Source of the DNA: Tritrichomonas foetus | Taxonomy: Eukaryota > Parabasalia > Tritrichomonadida > Tritrichomonadidae | NCBI GenBank assembly: GCA_001839685.1 | Contig: MLAK01000625.1 | Location: 26,248-88,732, forward strand | Direction: 5' to 3' | Length of the DNA: 62,485 bases | Part shown: positions 9,897-20,083 of the stretch, in pieces | Numbering within the stretch: the first letter of the stretch is position 1 | How the letters are laid out: the number at the start of each line of letters is the position of its first letter | The notes under the pieces: model-generated | Databases searched by the model: none | What the model was told of the DNA's origin: nothing | Seen by the model: the letters and a program-made list of their open reading frames with translations, nothing else | Translations under genes and position numbers: made by a program

Positions 9897-10497
9897 AATT
9901 CATGAAAACAAAAAACAAAAAAAATGAATGAATAAAAATAATTATCATCAAAGTGTTTTTTTCCTTTTTTCTTTTGTTTTTAGTTTGGAGAACAAAGGGA
10001 ATCATGAAAGAAAGAGTTATGAAAGAATGAATTATGAAAAGATAGAATTATGAAAAGAAAGATTTGTGAACAGAAAGATTTACGAAAAGATTTATATAAT
10101 GTGTCATTTTCTTTATTTTTCTCCATGGAAATTGTTCAGGTAAGCTTTTTCAAATAGTTTTAGTGATTGTTGCAAATGCAAAGACTATAAAAGTATGAAT
10201 TTATTCAATTATTTCCTGGTTTTAGAAAGTCACAAGATGAAGATTTCTTTCTAAGAAATCTATCTATAGAAAGAGAGTTTATTTATTTGTGCAAAAATAT
10301 CAATTAGAATTTGAGCTATGTATTTAATGTTGTTTTCATCATATTCGAGGAGAGATTTTTCATAATCAAATTATAAATTGATATTTGGAGTTTTATGAAA
10401 CAATTAGATAAAGATATAAAGATAAAAAGAAGCAAAAAATTATAAACCTAATATTTTATCTAATAATATATATATAATAAAAATCATAACAATTTTG
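9897..10497. other. Intergenic between convergent genes, degenerate repeats
   Basis: 601 bp separating the 3' ends of SBDS and SAC3. From about 10001 to 10096 an imperfect tandem repeat (unit about 15-18 bp, core TTATGAAAAGA) is visible. The rest is AT-rich spacer. No gene is seen. Confidence 0.5.
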
Positions 10498-12906
10498 TTA
10501 ATCACAATTGTAGTATACGTATTCCAGTGGTTCTTTTGATCCAATTCTCTCTATTATGCAGTTAATAAACAAAATTTCATCAAATTTTACACTTAGTGGA
10601 ACCACAAACTGTGGAAAAGAAAACTTTAATCGATCCAAAATATATTTCGGCCAAGTAGATCCAGAAATTGGCTGCCTTGATTGAATTGGATTAATTTGAT
10701 TAATTTTCATCTGTTTTATCTTATTTGCATATGCAAGAATATCGCTCTTTTCTAATTCATGATGTTCAAATGGTAAAATATGAACTAGAAAAATGTCTTC
10801 AGTCAAAATCTGTGAAAATGAAGACATACAATTATTCAAAATATTTATCACAGAATTCCCAGATGCAAAATTCCACGAAGATGAAAGTAAATGCTCACTT
10901 ATCAATGAAATCGTCTTCTTAAGTAGATCAGTGACGTCAAATGGAGTAATTTCAGTAATTCCCAATTCAATCGCCTTTCTAAGAGACGCATTAAAAGCTA
11001 AAATTGGTGAAAATCCAGATTTATGATTAAATTGCACAATAGGAATTCCACAACAGCAGCAATCACCACCACCACATCTACATTCATCAGAATCAGCAGA
11101 ATATTTATTAGAGGATTCATTTCCGTTTCTATTGTTGCTTTGGTTTGGAATTTCGTTGCAGTTCAGAATAGAGGAAATGCAAGGATTTGTTTCTTCTTTA
11201 GTAATAAGCAAATAAAGACATTTTTTATCATTGGAGAATTTTTGACACAGAACAATACCGGATTCAGTCTGATTGATATCAGATTTATGTGTATCGTTTT
11301 TCTGGAATCTGGCTAAAGCTGTGTTGGCACTTTTTGATTCATCATTTGCACGAAGAAGAATTGAGACGAAAGAAATATCTGGGGAATTGAATGGAATCAT
11401 TGCAGCAATGTCTTTCATTGATAAGGTGATTGATTCTTTTTTTACTTGTTTTTTAGCAATATTTGATTTTGGTTGAATACTGCGTGGTGGTGTCAGAAGT
11501 CGTTGAATAAATTCCATATTATCAGTCTTTCGTGTCTCATTATTTAAATTCGGTTCTGGTGGTGATATTGGCTCATTATTTTGAATATTATTTTCTTCTA
11601 TTACATTTTTCTCTTTCTCATATTCATTTTCGTTATTTTCTTTTTCATCTAAAGCATCTGTCTTTTCATCCAAAACATCATTATTTTCACTCAGCAGTCG
11701 TTGATTTTGGGATCCAAATTCATCATTCGCCGTAAGAGTGGATTTAGTTTGTGTCACAGCCAGGGATTGTTGAGTTTCGATATCTTGATGAGTTTTTTCG
11801 TCAATCACTGGCTGTGCTGTCTCTTTTTTTGGCACTGTTTGAAAGTCTACACATTTAAATTCAGAAATATCTTTCGGTAAAGTAATAAATTTTGTTACAT
11901 TACAAAACGTAGAATCACTTTCAAAGATTTCTGGAATAATAATTGAAGGTAATTTTGAATCATCTGCTTCACTTTTAGTATCGAAAATTGCATAATTTCC
12001 TTGACCTGGTTTTTTGTTAGCTTTGAAAGCATCCATGAAAGTTTGTAGAATTGAATTAGGCACGTATAAATTTTTGGTCAAATATTGAATCGGAAATGCG
12101 AATTTCGCAAAAGTTTTTCGGTGCGCCTTTGTAACACTGCTCCAAATGATACGAGATCGTTGAATAATGTATGAAGCCATCTGTACAGGAACACTTTTAA
12201 GAATTGAAATATATAGTGGAAAATTATTTGTGAGAATCGCTTTCCTGACTTTTATCACATTTTGGACGAATTCTGAAGAAATGATATAATTTGGAAGTTT
12301 CATCAATTCTGGCATAAACCCAGGATAGTTCAAATAAGTGATAAGTCCCATCGCTCTGAAGAATGGCTCACTTGGAAAGTATTTTTGTGTCGATTGATAA
12401 TATATTTCATATTGTTCACCAAGTGACAAAAAGCTTTGAGTGATTTGTTCCATGTTCTGTTTGTAATCAAAATCTGATGCGTCCAGCATATAAAATCTGG
12501 TTCCTGCCCATATGAAAAATAATAATGAAGTTTCGAGAATATGTATCGTTTCTGGTCCACTGGAGAATTGCGCAATCAAATCGGTTCGAATTGCACGTAG
12601 TCTGTCGCGAACAAATTGATACATTTTGATTTCGGAAGTATCATTTGATGTATTCATTTTTTGACCGATGACGTATTCAATAATATGGTTGAGCGTTTTG
12701 ATAAGGACTGGAACTGGGCGAACATCTGAATTCACGATTTCTTTACCAGCATCGCTTCTGTGATATGCTTTTATGCAATAATCGACGGAAAAATTTCCAT
12801 TTAAATCGCACTCAAATGGATTGATAAGACCAGCGTTGTGCTGATATAATTCTGATCGTGGACACATCTGTTGGCATGTTCCTACGATTTTGGGCTTCTC
12901 ATTCAT
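10498..12906 (-). CDS. SAC3/GANP family mRNA-export protein
   Basis: 802 aa from the ATG at 12906. The open frame extends 12 codons further to a GTG, which I reject because eukaryotic initiation prefers ATG and a promoter-like motif lies between. The N-terminus has the SAC3 hallmark GTCQQMCPRSELYQH, followed by DYCIKAYHRS and RPVPVLIKTLNHII. The MYQFVRDRLRAIRTDLIAQ helix comes next; this defines the SAC3/GANP (MCM3AP, LENG8) domain. SAC3 is the scaffold of TREX-2, which links transcription to mRNA export at the nuclear pore. The middle is low-complexity Glu/Asn. Near residues 605-620 is an unusual cysteine cluster, ECRCGGGDCCCC. Paralogues (LENG8/Thp3 type) cannot be ruled out. Confidence 0.9.
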   Translation of the reverse strand: MNEKPKIVGTCQQMCPRSELYQHNAGLINPFECDLNGNFSVDYCIKAYHRSDAGKEIVNSDVRPVPVLIKTLNHIIEYVIGQKMNTSNDTSEIKMYQFVRDRLRAIRTDLIAQFSSGPETIHILETSLLFFIWAGTRFYMLDASDFDYKQNMEQITQSFLSLGEQYEIYYQSTQKYFPSEPFFRAMGLITYLNYPGFMPELMKLPNYIISSEFVQNVIKVRKAILTNNFPLYISILKSVPVQMASYIIQRSRIIWSSVTKAHRKTFAKFAFPIQYLTKNLYVPNSILQTFMDAFKANKKPGQGNYAIFDTKSEADDSKLPSIIIPEIFESDSTFCNVTKFITLPKDISEFKCVDFQTVPKKETAQPVIDEKTHQDIETQQSLAVTQTKSTLTANDEFGSQNQRLLSENNDVLDEKTDALDEKENNENEYEKEKNVIEENNIQNNEPISPPEPNLNNETRKTDNMEFIQRLLTPPRSIQPKSNIAKKQVKKESITLSMKDIAAMIPFNSPDISFVSILLRANDESKSANTALARFQKNDTHKSDINQTESGIVLCQKFSNDKKCLYLLITKEETNPCISSILNCNEIPNQSNNRNGNESSNKYSADSDECRCGGGDCCCCGIPIVQFNHKSGFSPILAFNASLRKAIELGITEITPFDVTDLLKKTISLISEHLLSSSWNFASGNSVINILNNCMSSFSQILTEDIFLVHILPFEHHELEKSDILAYANKIKQMKINQINPIQSRQPISGSTWPKYILDRLKFSFPQFVVPLSVKFDEILFINCIIERIGSKEPLEYVYYNCD

Positions 12907-12928
12907 TTTAACGAGAAACCGTTTAAAC
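12907..12928 (-). promoter_or_regulatory. Myb-type motif before SAC3 start
   Basis: On the minus strand GTTTAAACGGTTTCTCGTTA lies immediately before the ATG at 12906. AACGG and its inverse are Myb-type cores. It is the same sequence, in the opposite direction, as the motif before the esterase gene at 3219, and it supports 12906 over the upstream GTG as the start. Confidence 0.4.
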
Positions 12929-13161
12929 GCAAACTTTTTCACAATTTATATGGCCCTACAATTCTTAAAAACAAATCAGTGATATGAAATCACTATCAGC
13001 TTATTTATCTTTCTATATTACCAGACAATCAATTAATGCGAAAAAATTATTTTAAACGTGCTTTCATTCCCTGAAATAACTTTTAATTAGAAAATAGTAA
13101 AAAGAGAGAAAAATTGGATAGAGAATGAATTTTTTACATACAATTTTATATGAACAATCTT

Positions 13162-15795
13162 TTACATTGATTGATACCTCAAAATATATGAAAAGACGTG
13201 TTTAGCCCGATAAAGATCACACAAAGATGTGTCTGGCCGATAATATGCTGTACATATATTTGGATTTGTGAACATAAAAGCAAACCAAAGATGTAAAGTC
13301 TTCAATCTTAGTGCATGCTGGGTCATTTTCTTTAATTTGGAATTATCATCTAATGATTTTGTTACTTTTTTAACATAATCCACAAAATAATCAAATTCTT
13401 CAAGATCTTTCACATGATGTGACTCAGCAACATCGAGAACAAATGTCCATGGATTCTTTTTAATGCAGCCTGATTTTAGTTGATTCATAAAATATTGTAC
13501 AACATCTTCTTTTACTTGCGATTCTTCTCCATTGAAATCAATATCATTAAATTCCAAATATAAAAATGGTTTCATGAATATAAAACTTGCTTTATCTTCA
13601 GATGATGTTGATCCAATAATTGAGTGTGATAATTCAAGTCTAAATGATAATTTTGACAATGCTGAATCAAAGATAAAGTAAATATTATTCATTGTATCTT
13701 CATTTCGTAAAAATGAACCTCGTGTATAAAACTTTTCTTGCCATTCTTCATTGGCAAGAATTGCACTAATTACTGGAAGGAAAATTTGATGATTTAACAA
13801 TTCAATTGAATAACAAGAAACTTGCCCACTTAAATTATCAACTTCTTTAATTTTCTTATAAATTGAATATAAGCCATCAACATGATGGGATAATTGTTCA
13901 ATTGATTCTAAAAAAGGACAAGTTGACTTAAATGTTATGAAATTTTGAATGCCATTTACGAATAAAGATGAGATTAAAAAGCATAATCGTTTAGAATTTG
14001 CACTTTCATAAACAAAATCTTGTTGAGCATGTACTAAAATTTCTTGAGCAATTGTTGCAAATTCAGTCACAATTGATACACTTGGATGTTCGGCTTCAAA
14101 TAATAATTCAAAGTGGAATTCTGGAAAGTTTATTGGAGTTAACTGCTTAATGCTTTCATTTGGACTTTGTTCAGAAGAGATACGAAGTTTATTAATAATA
14201 TCATCAGTTGACCTTGTATCACAAATTTCTAAATTATCAAATATTTGACTACCACTTGTTTCTGTACAGATAGAGTCAATGGAATCCAAAACATTTTTGA
14301 TTTGGAGAGAAACTGCTTTTTCATCAAATGATGTAGAAGAAACCATTTGACTTGTTATTGTTGGAACTTGAAATTCTACAGTCGGAAGTGAATCAATTGA
14401 CACTTTCCTAACCATTTTCAATTCCTCGTGAAGTTTCGGATCATAAACAATTTCCTTTTGATGTGTCTGCACTTCCTTTTGTGGTTTTTCATTATCTTTA
14501 TCATTATCTTTCTTACCTGATAAAATTTTAACACTGTTTGCTCTTGAACGATCCCTTGATTTCGGGGAAACAATGACACAATGATTAGGATTAGCTGCAA
14601 TTGATCTTTCAGGTGAATTTCTTGAAAACGAACTCGGGGACATTGGTGGGCTTGTTGTTGAATTAAAGGGCGAACTCATTCCAGAATTAAATGATGAATT
14701 ATGAGTAGAATTTGGCGAAAGCGGAGTATTAAAGGTAATATCCCCTGATCCAACTGGCGACAATGAAGTGATGATTTTCAATGAAGTGTTTCGTTGGCGA
14801 AGTTGTGGCCTTTTAACAATTCTTTCTGGTTCAGAGATTTCAATATCTTCAACAACTAAATTAATTGACTTATCAAGTGAATCTACAGGTGGAGTATTTG
14901 TATTTTCAGAATCTTCATTAATTTTCTGAAATGAATCTATTTTTGAATTATTGTCTAAATCATCAGAATTATCTTTTTCTTCTTCTTTATCTTCTTCACT
15001 ATCATCAGTGCTATTTTTTAATATTTTTTGTAGCTCGTTATTGGAATTTGTTTTTAAATATTTGCCTGTCGCTAAACTCATCCAACCATAAATAGATAAA
15101 ATCCATCTGATACACTGGTCAATTTTTTCACACAAAAAAACACCCCAACTATCCTTTTTGACGATTGACCTTATTGTGAAAAATTTGACAGAAGGTTGAT
15201 TCTTTCCTAAAGCGTGAGGTGAATTAAAAATAGGAGAAACGAAGGAATCTTTATCAAAATTAAAGTCAAAAAGACAAGAAATTTCATGATTGTTGTTTTC
15301 TGAATGTGCTTGAAATGAATAACTGTTTGGTCCATTTTTTTGAAGAACACAAAAGCATTGAGTGGTTTTAAGAACATGTGGAAAATTTGCTTTTAGTTTT
15401 TCACTGATCGATAATTTATCAATTGTTAATTTTCTCATAAATTGGTGTAGCTTTTTGACTGATTTATTATATTCACGTAAAAAATCCAAAGCCAATCTTT
15501 TCTCTTGAAAATATAAATGGTGCGTGGTATTACTATATTTGGATTTCAAAATGGCTGTCGCTGACGAATGATTGGCGATATCGTTCGTTTCATAGTTTTC
15601 GGTAAATATCATAAAGGTGGGATTCAAAAAATTCGAAGAGGTATAAAAAAACAAAAATGGACCAATTAAATCGAGTTGCATGCCGGTTCGGTCTGTCATG
15701 TCTTTAATGGTACATAAAACTTTTGGGTAGGTTTTTCTTTTGCCATCAATCATGAGATCTTGAAATACGCCGAAATTATAGTTGGATTTATTCAT
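13162..15795 (-). CDS. RUN-domain-like protein with long disordered middle
   Basis: 877 aa with an ATG start. The first 240 residues look like a PH-type fold (LIGPFLFFYTSSNFLNP, YFQEKRLALDFLREYNK). Residues about 260-500 are Ser/Asn/Pro-rich and disordered, with acidic patches. The C-terminal part, about 575-750, resembles a RUN domain. It shows the pattern LANEEWQEKFYTRGSFLRNE followed by LSKLSFRLELSHS, like the family's Phe-Tyr and Ala-Phe-Leu-Arg-Asp block. RUN proteins are effectors of small GTPases of the Rab, Rap and Arl type in vesicle traffic. The architecture is inferred by eye. Divergent from PRP4, with only 81 bp between starts, so the two may share a promoter. Confidence 0.5.
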   Translation of the reverse strand: MNKSNYNFGVFQDLMIDGKRKTYPKVLCTIKDMTDRTGMQLDLIGPFLFFYTSSNFLNPTFMIFTENYETNDIANHSSATAILKSKYSNTTHHLYFQEKRLALDFLREYNKSVKKLHQFMRKLTIDKLSISEKLKANFPHVLKTTQCFCVLQKNGPNSYSFQAHSENNNHEISCLFDFNFDKDSFVSPIFNSPHALGKNQPSVKFFTIRSIVKKDSWGVFLCEKIDQCIRWILSIYGWMSLATGKYLKTNSNNELQKILKNSTDDSEEDKEEEKDNSDDLDNNSKIDSFQKINEDSENTNTPPVDSLDKSINLVVEDIEISEPERIVKRPQLRQRNTSLKIITSLSPVGSGDITFNTPLSPNSTHNSSFNSGMSSPFNSTTSPPMSPSSFSRNSPERSIAANPNHCVIVSPKSRDRSRANSVKILSGKKDNDKDNEKPQKEVQTHQKEIVYDPKLHEELKMVRKVSIDSLPTVEFQVPTITSQMVSSTSFDEKAVSLQIKNVLDSIDSICTETSGSQIFDNLEICDTRSTDDIINKLRISSEQSPNESIKQLTPINFPEFHFELLFEAEHPSVSIVTEFATIAQEILVHAQQDFVYESANSKRLCFLISSLFVNGIQNFITFKSTCPFLESIEQLSHHVDGLYSIYKKIKEVDNLSGQVSCYSIELLNHQIFLPVISAILANEEWQEKFYTRGSFLRNEDTMNNIYFIFDSALSKLSFRLELSHSIIGSTSSEDKASFIFMKPFLYLEFNDIDFNGEESQVKEDVVQYFMNQLKSGCIKKNPWTFVLDVAESHHVKDLEEFDYFVDYVKKVTKSLDDNSKLKKMTQHALRLKTLHLWFAFMFTNPNICTAYYRPDTSLCDLYRAKHVFSYILRYQSM

Positions 15796-15876
15796 TTTTT
15801 ATATTTTTATATCTCTTTTCACATCACATTTCGGCCTTTTCTGACATGTGTCATAAATCATGGCAAATAGGTTCAA

Positions 15877-17205
15877 ATGAAAAGAATAATTGTCATGCAA
15901 CAAGGTCAATTAGAAAGGTCAAAAAAACATCAAAAAATGAATCATCCTGATCAAGATTTATATACAAAATTCCAAATTAGTCAACAATTAAAGGAAGTAC
16001 AAGTACCAACTCGCGATATTGACGTTCAAATTTATCTCAGGAAGCTTCAGCAGCCAATTTGTCTATTCGGCGAAGGCCCAAAAGAGAGAAAAGACAGACT
16101 TCGAATGCTTCTCATTGGCCAAATTTCTGACCTCGCTCAAGAAAATAATCTTCCAGAAATGATTCCAAAATATGAAATCGGATCAGATTTATTAATAGAA
16201 GCGAAAAAACTATTCATCGACTTTTCCGTACAGCGTGCAAAAGCAAGAATGTATCAAGAGAAGCAAATCGACAAAAATCGAATCGAGTTTGTCAATAATT
16301 GTGGAAAGATATTTCACCAATATGAAACTTTCATGAGTTGTCCAGCCGATAGGCGACCGTTAACATCAATAGCATCATTTGGTGATGCTTTCATAGTTGG
16401 AAGCATTTCTTCGAAAGCATCAATTTGGTCGTATGTGAATTCTTATGAACATCCAGTTTTTGAATTGAAGAGTCATACCGAAAGAATTACATCAGTTGGA
16501 TTTCTAAATAATTCTATTGCAATGACTGCTTCTGCTGACCGAACAGTGAAATTCTGGGATGATTCAGATGAAATTGCTTCAATTGGTTTCAATTCAACGC
16601 CAACTTCACTTTTTGGTCATCCAATGGGCCGTCATGCCTTAATTGGTCTGAGTGATGGCACTTTTGCAGTTTTTGATGTTTCAACAAATCAAATCATTTC
16701 ACAAATGAAGTCACATGATGGTTCCATTCCGACAATTTGTGCACATAACGATGGAGGTCTGGTGATGACTGGTGGATCCGATTTCTTTGGAAGATTGTGG
16801 GATCTTCGATCGATGAAAATGGTGAAAGTTTTACAGGGACACGGAAATCGAATCACATGCGGCACTTTTGACAACAATTTTCATTCAGTTACTGGGTCTG
16901 CTGATAATTCGATCATTATTTGGGATTTAAGAAATCTTAGTCGATCGAAGAAAATATCAGCTCACACGCATCCTGTATCAAGCGTATGCGTCTATGATGA
17001 TTTAATTGTGAGTTCATCGAAAGAATGCGTGAAAATTTGGAGTTCTCTTGATTTTCGAACTTATAAAACAATAAGCGATTGTCCTTCGCCAATAACTGGA
17101 GCAACCATCACGAAAAGTCAGTTATCGAATTTACCTTTGATATTTACTTCATCACATGATGGATCGTGGAGAATGTATCTTGATTCTTCATTTGAACTTC
17201 CTTAA
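15877..17205 (+). CDS. PRPF4: PRP4-like U4/U6 snRNP WD40 protein
   Basis: 442 aa with an ATG start; human PRPF4 has 522. Residues about 45-80 are the PRP4-like (SFM) domain: VPTRDIDVQIYLRKLQQPI then LFGEGPKERKDRLRMLL. A helical linker follows, then seven WD40 blades from about 145 with SADRTVKFWD, GGSDFFGRLWDLR, GSADNSIIIWDLR and SSKECVKIWSS. PRP4 joins the U4/U6 di-snRNP together with PRP3 and snRNP CypH and is needed for spliceosome assembly. It implies that this organism splices mRNA although no gene here shows an intron. The 81-bp spacer to the divergent RUN-like gene contains TTTCGGCC. Confidence 0.93.
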   Translation: MKRIIVMQQGQLERSKKHQKMNHPDQDLYTKFQISQQLKEVQVPTRDIDVQIYLRKLQQPICLFGEGPKERKDRLRMLLIGQISDLAQENNLPEMIPKYEIGSDLLIEAKKLFIDFSVQRAKARMYQEKQIDKNRIEFVNNCGKIFHQYETFMSCPADRRPLTSIASFGDAFIVGSISSKASIWSYVNSYEHPVFELKSHTERITSVGFLNNSIAMTASADRTVKFWDDSDEIASIGFNSTPTSLFGHPMGRHALIGLSDGTFAVFDVSTNQIISQMKSHDGSIPTICAHNDGGLVMTGGSDFFGRLWDLRSMKMVKVLQGHGNRITCGTFDNNFHSVTGSADNSIIIWDLRNLSRSKKISAHTHPVSSVCVYDDLIVSSSKECVKIWSSLDFRTYKTISDCPSPITGATITKSQLSNLPLIFTSSHDGSWRMYLDSSFELP

Positions 17206-17549
17206 TTAATTATCAAATGTGTGTGTATGTGTGTTATTTTTATATTATTTGCGTAAAGAAGAACTATATTATCGATTCCATATGGCTGACTTTCTATACT
17301 ATCAATATTTTATATATTATTTGCATTGTATTATTTTCTTTCTTTATGATATGATTTCATTAGCCTTTGAACTCGAAGATAAAACTTAGTGCGTGGATGG
17401 AAGCTTGTTTTTTCAAGACAAAACAGAATACACGCAAATTTTTAATGATTCATAATCAAGAGAAATAATTTGCTTGAAGTAAATACTTTAATTAAAAAAT
17501 AAAGATCAAATTTGTAGTGACAATCATTTTAATAGTGTGGTTAGATAGC
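17206..17549. other. Intergenic between convergent genes
   Basis: 344 bp between the stops of PRP4 and the SNAP gene. A GT-rich run (TGTGTGTATGTGTGT) lies at about 17218-17232 just after the PRP4 stop. Nothing else is seen. Confidence 0.5.
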
Positions 17550-18677
17550 TCAAAGGAGCCAATCTTCATCTTCATCTTCCTTCTTGTCTTCTTCCGCTTC
17601 TGGTTCTTCTTCTGTTTCAGGCTCTTCTTCCTGGACAGGTTCTTGGTAGCCTTTCTCTGCCTCTTCTGCGCGCTTTTCTTCGAGTGCCTTCTTCTCTTCT
17701 GGCGTCTTCACAAGGAGATCGTCTGGATTGACATCTTCTTCATCTTTCTTTTCTTCTACTGGTGGTGTTACTTTGACTGGTTTTGGCTTTGGTTTTGGGG
17801 GTGCTTGCTTGGCTGGCTGCTTGGGTGGAGCCTGAACGGCTTCTTTTGGTGCACTGAACGACATGATGATTCTTGCAATTTCTGGTTTGATGAATCCAAG
17901 AATGATGTTCTTCTGACCAACTTCCAATAAATCACCATCAAGATTTTTCACACCTCTGTAAATCATATCGATGCAGTTGAAGTCCTGTGAACGAGTGAAG
18001 TAGTCTTCTTGCATGGCTTCATCGAGGGCTTTTTTGGCCGCAACAATATCGTTTCTCTGGAGATGAATTGCAATGACTGAGAGGATGCAGTGAGAAGCTC
18101 CATCTGTATTTTTGAGTGCAAGGAAGGCCTTCTTGGCTCTTTCCCAGGCTTTGAAACATTCTTCGTATCTTTTATTTTCGAGACATAAAATTGCGAGATC
18201 AACGAATGAATCCTTCTCCCAGTGATACTTTCCGTCGTTTTCGATGATTTCGAGAAGATGATCGTAGAGAGTGTAAGAAGCTTCTGGATGGGATTCTCTT
18301 AATTTCTGAGCGAAATCCTTCATCGTCCTGACGGCCTGCATGCCTTGGTCGCCTTCCAAGTATTGGACTTTGCATTCCTGGAGGAGTCTGACGACTTCTC
18401 TGGGGTCATCTTTTTGGAATGCCATCTTTGCAGCATTCGCATATGTTTCGCCGGCTTTCAAAGATTGTCCATCTTGGTCATAGCAACCAGCTGCACGTTC
18501 GTAGCAGCCTTTGGCTTCATCGAGCATGCTCTGTTTTGCATAAATATCTGCAGCTTTGTTAAAATTCGTGGCAGCTTCACCAAATTCTGGCTTATGGAAA
18601 ATAGATTTCTTCTCGTCCTTTTTGGCTTGCTTAATGTAAGCTTCGGCGCGTTTGATCTCTTTTTGAGCTTCACTCAT
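17550..18677 (-). CDS. SNAP (NSF attachment protein) with acidic C-terminal extension
   Basis: 375 aa with an ATG start; SNAPs usually have 290-315 aa. The TPR-like helical body spans residues 1 to about 285. It has KAEAYIKQAKKDEKK-like helix 1, then EAATNFNKAADIYAKQ and EAKGCYERAAGCYDQDG, and ends ILGFIKPEIARIIMSFS. The family bridges SNARE complexes and the ATPase NSF so that SNAREs are recycled. Features such as FNKAADIYAKQ and the helix spacing suggest a gamma- or alpha-type SNAP; I cannot decide. The last 90 residues are extra: a Pro/Lys linker (QAPPKQPAKQAPPKPKP) then a Glu-rich tail ending DEDWLL. The terminal Leu-Leu is notable because a near-terminal Leu of alpha-SNAP is needed to stimulate NSF. 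High-GC codon use suggests strong expression. Confidence 0.9.
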   Translation of the reverse strand: MSEAQKEIKRAEAYIKQAKKDEKKSIFHKPEFGEAATNFNKAADIYAKQSMLDEAKGCYERAAGCYDQDGQSLKAGETYANAAKMAFQKDDPREVVRLLQECKVQYLEGDQGMQAVRTMKDFAQKLRESHPEASYTLYDHLLEIIENDGKYHWEKDSFVDLAILCLENKRYEECFKAWERAKKAFLALKNTDGASHCILSVIAIHLQRNDIVAAKKALDEAMQEDYFTRSQDFNCIDMIYRGVKNLDGDLLEVGQKNIILGFIKPEIARIIMSFSAPKEAVQAPPKQPAKQAPPKPKPKPVKVTPPVEEKKDEEDVNPDDLLVKTPEEKKALEEKRAEEAEKGYQEPVQEEEPETEEEPEAEEDKKEDEDEDWLL

Positions 18678-20083
18678 TGCTTTTTGAAAATTTCAAAAAA
18701 ACCGTGAAAAAAGGTGAAATCTAACATGAAATTTGTTCTGAGTGTATAATGATTCAATTGTAAAAATTATGATTCACAATGAATTCACCAATATGTATTC
18801 AATTACCTCAATAATTAAATCATTAGAAAATTGAAAAATGGTACAAAAAATTGATAGTAATAACACAAGTTTTTGATCGATTTTTGAATATGAAGAATTA
18901 TTATGGACAATAATTAACCATACATTCACCTTTTGTTTTTATCATTTTTTGGCAAATCAATTTCATCAGGTCAAATATTTATCGTCGAATTGAAAAATAA
19001 TTGAGCATTTGAACATCTGATTGCAACTTGCAATATCTATTTTTAATGATTCATTCTTATGAGTATTCTGTGATTTGACCATCGAGATAGTATCAATTGT
19101 GTCTTTCATTCATGTGAAAATTATTTCTCAATCAATAACTTGATCTCTATCAATATAATCCTATTCAACTCATTAAAATGTTGATTTTTCCTTTTTACCA
19201 TAGTTTCTCTGACCTTTATCCGGTAACATTCCTTTTCACAATAGTTTCAGAGAAAAGAATGGTTTCACCGAAGTATTTCTCAGAAAAGGCTAAAAGTAAC
19301 CATATATTTGTGAATTTTTGTGATTAAGAAACTCAATCCATGTGAGGCCTTGAACAAATGTACCAATACAAAAAGTCGCTAAGGGCTATCTAGATTAGCA
19401 TATAATTAATAATTCACGACAATCAAAATATAAACTTTTAAAACTAAACTTAATTTGAGCCTTTGTTAAATCAATTTTGAAATGTACCATTATTTCACAT
19501 TGAATCTTGATGCGTTTTCATAACTTTTGATGTTTTCATGAAAAAGCATACATAATACATCTTTCAACAGGAGAGCATGCTCGCTATTTACAGGATATAA
19601 TATTGCAGATAATATACTACGCATTTTCCAAATATATTATCAAAATGCAAATATTAAATTTTTCTTTTATCAGTATATATTGATGCTGTTGTTGAAAACT
19701 AAGAACATCAATATTCTCACATTTTGATTCATTTTCCTTTTCTTTATTCTTTTCTCTGAAGTTTCACTGTGAATATTGTTTATTTAAAATTAGACTGGAA
19801 TTTATGCTCATTAAAATCGCATTATAATGAAAATGATAACTTACGGCATATGACCAGTCCAAAAATGAGTAAATTTTAAGATCACATATTTAGAAATATT
19901 CAACAATTTTTGCTCCTTAAATATCTTCCAAATGTCGTAAGTGTGTGTACTCACCTTTGATGAAATATTGGATATTTCCATCCAATAGTTCAAAAGTTTT
20001 CTCCAATGTAAATTTGAAAAGTTTTCAATTTGTAGGAGTTTAAGAATTTATTTCAAACAAACCCTGTGAAATAAAAAGCTTCA
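18678..20083. other. Intergenic, 1.4 kb, no gene seen
   Basis: Between the divergent SNAP and CNOT10 genes. It holds AAACCG 22 bp before the SNAP ATG and an inverted repeat TTTCTCTGA/TCAGAGAAA (19204-19212 and 19247-19255). Elsewhere it is AT-rich with no open frame of protein-like composition. Confidence 0.5.
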
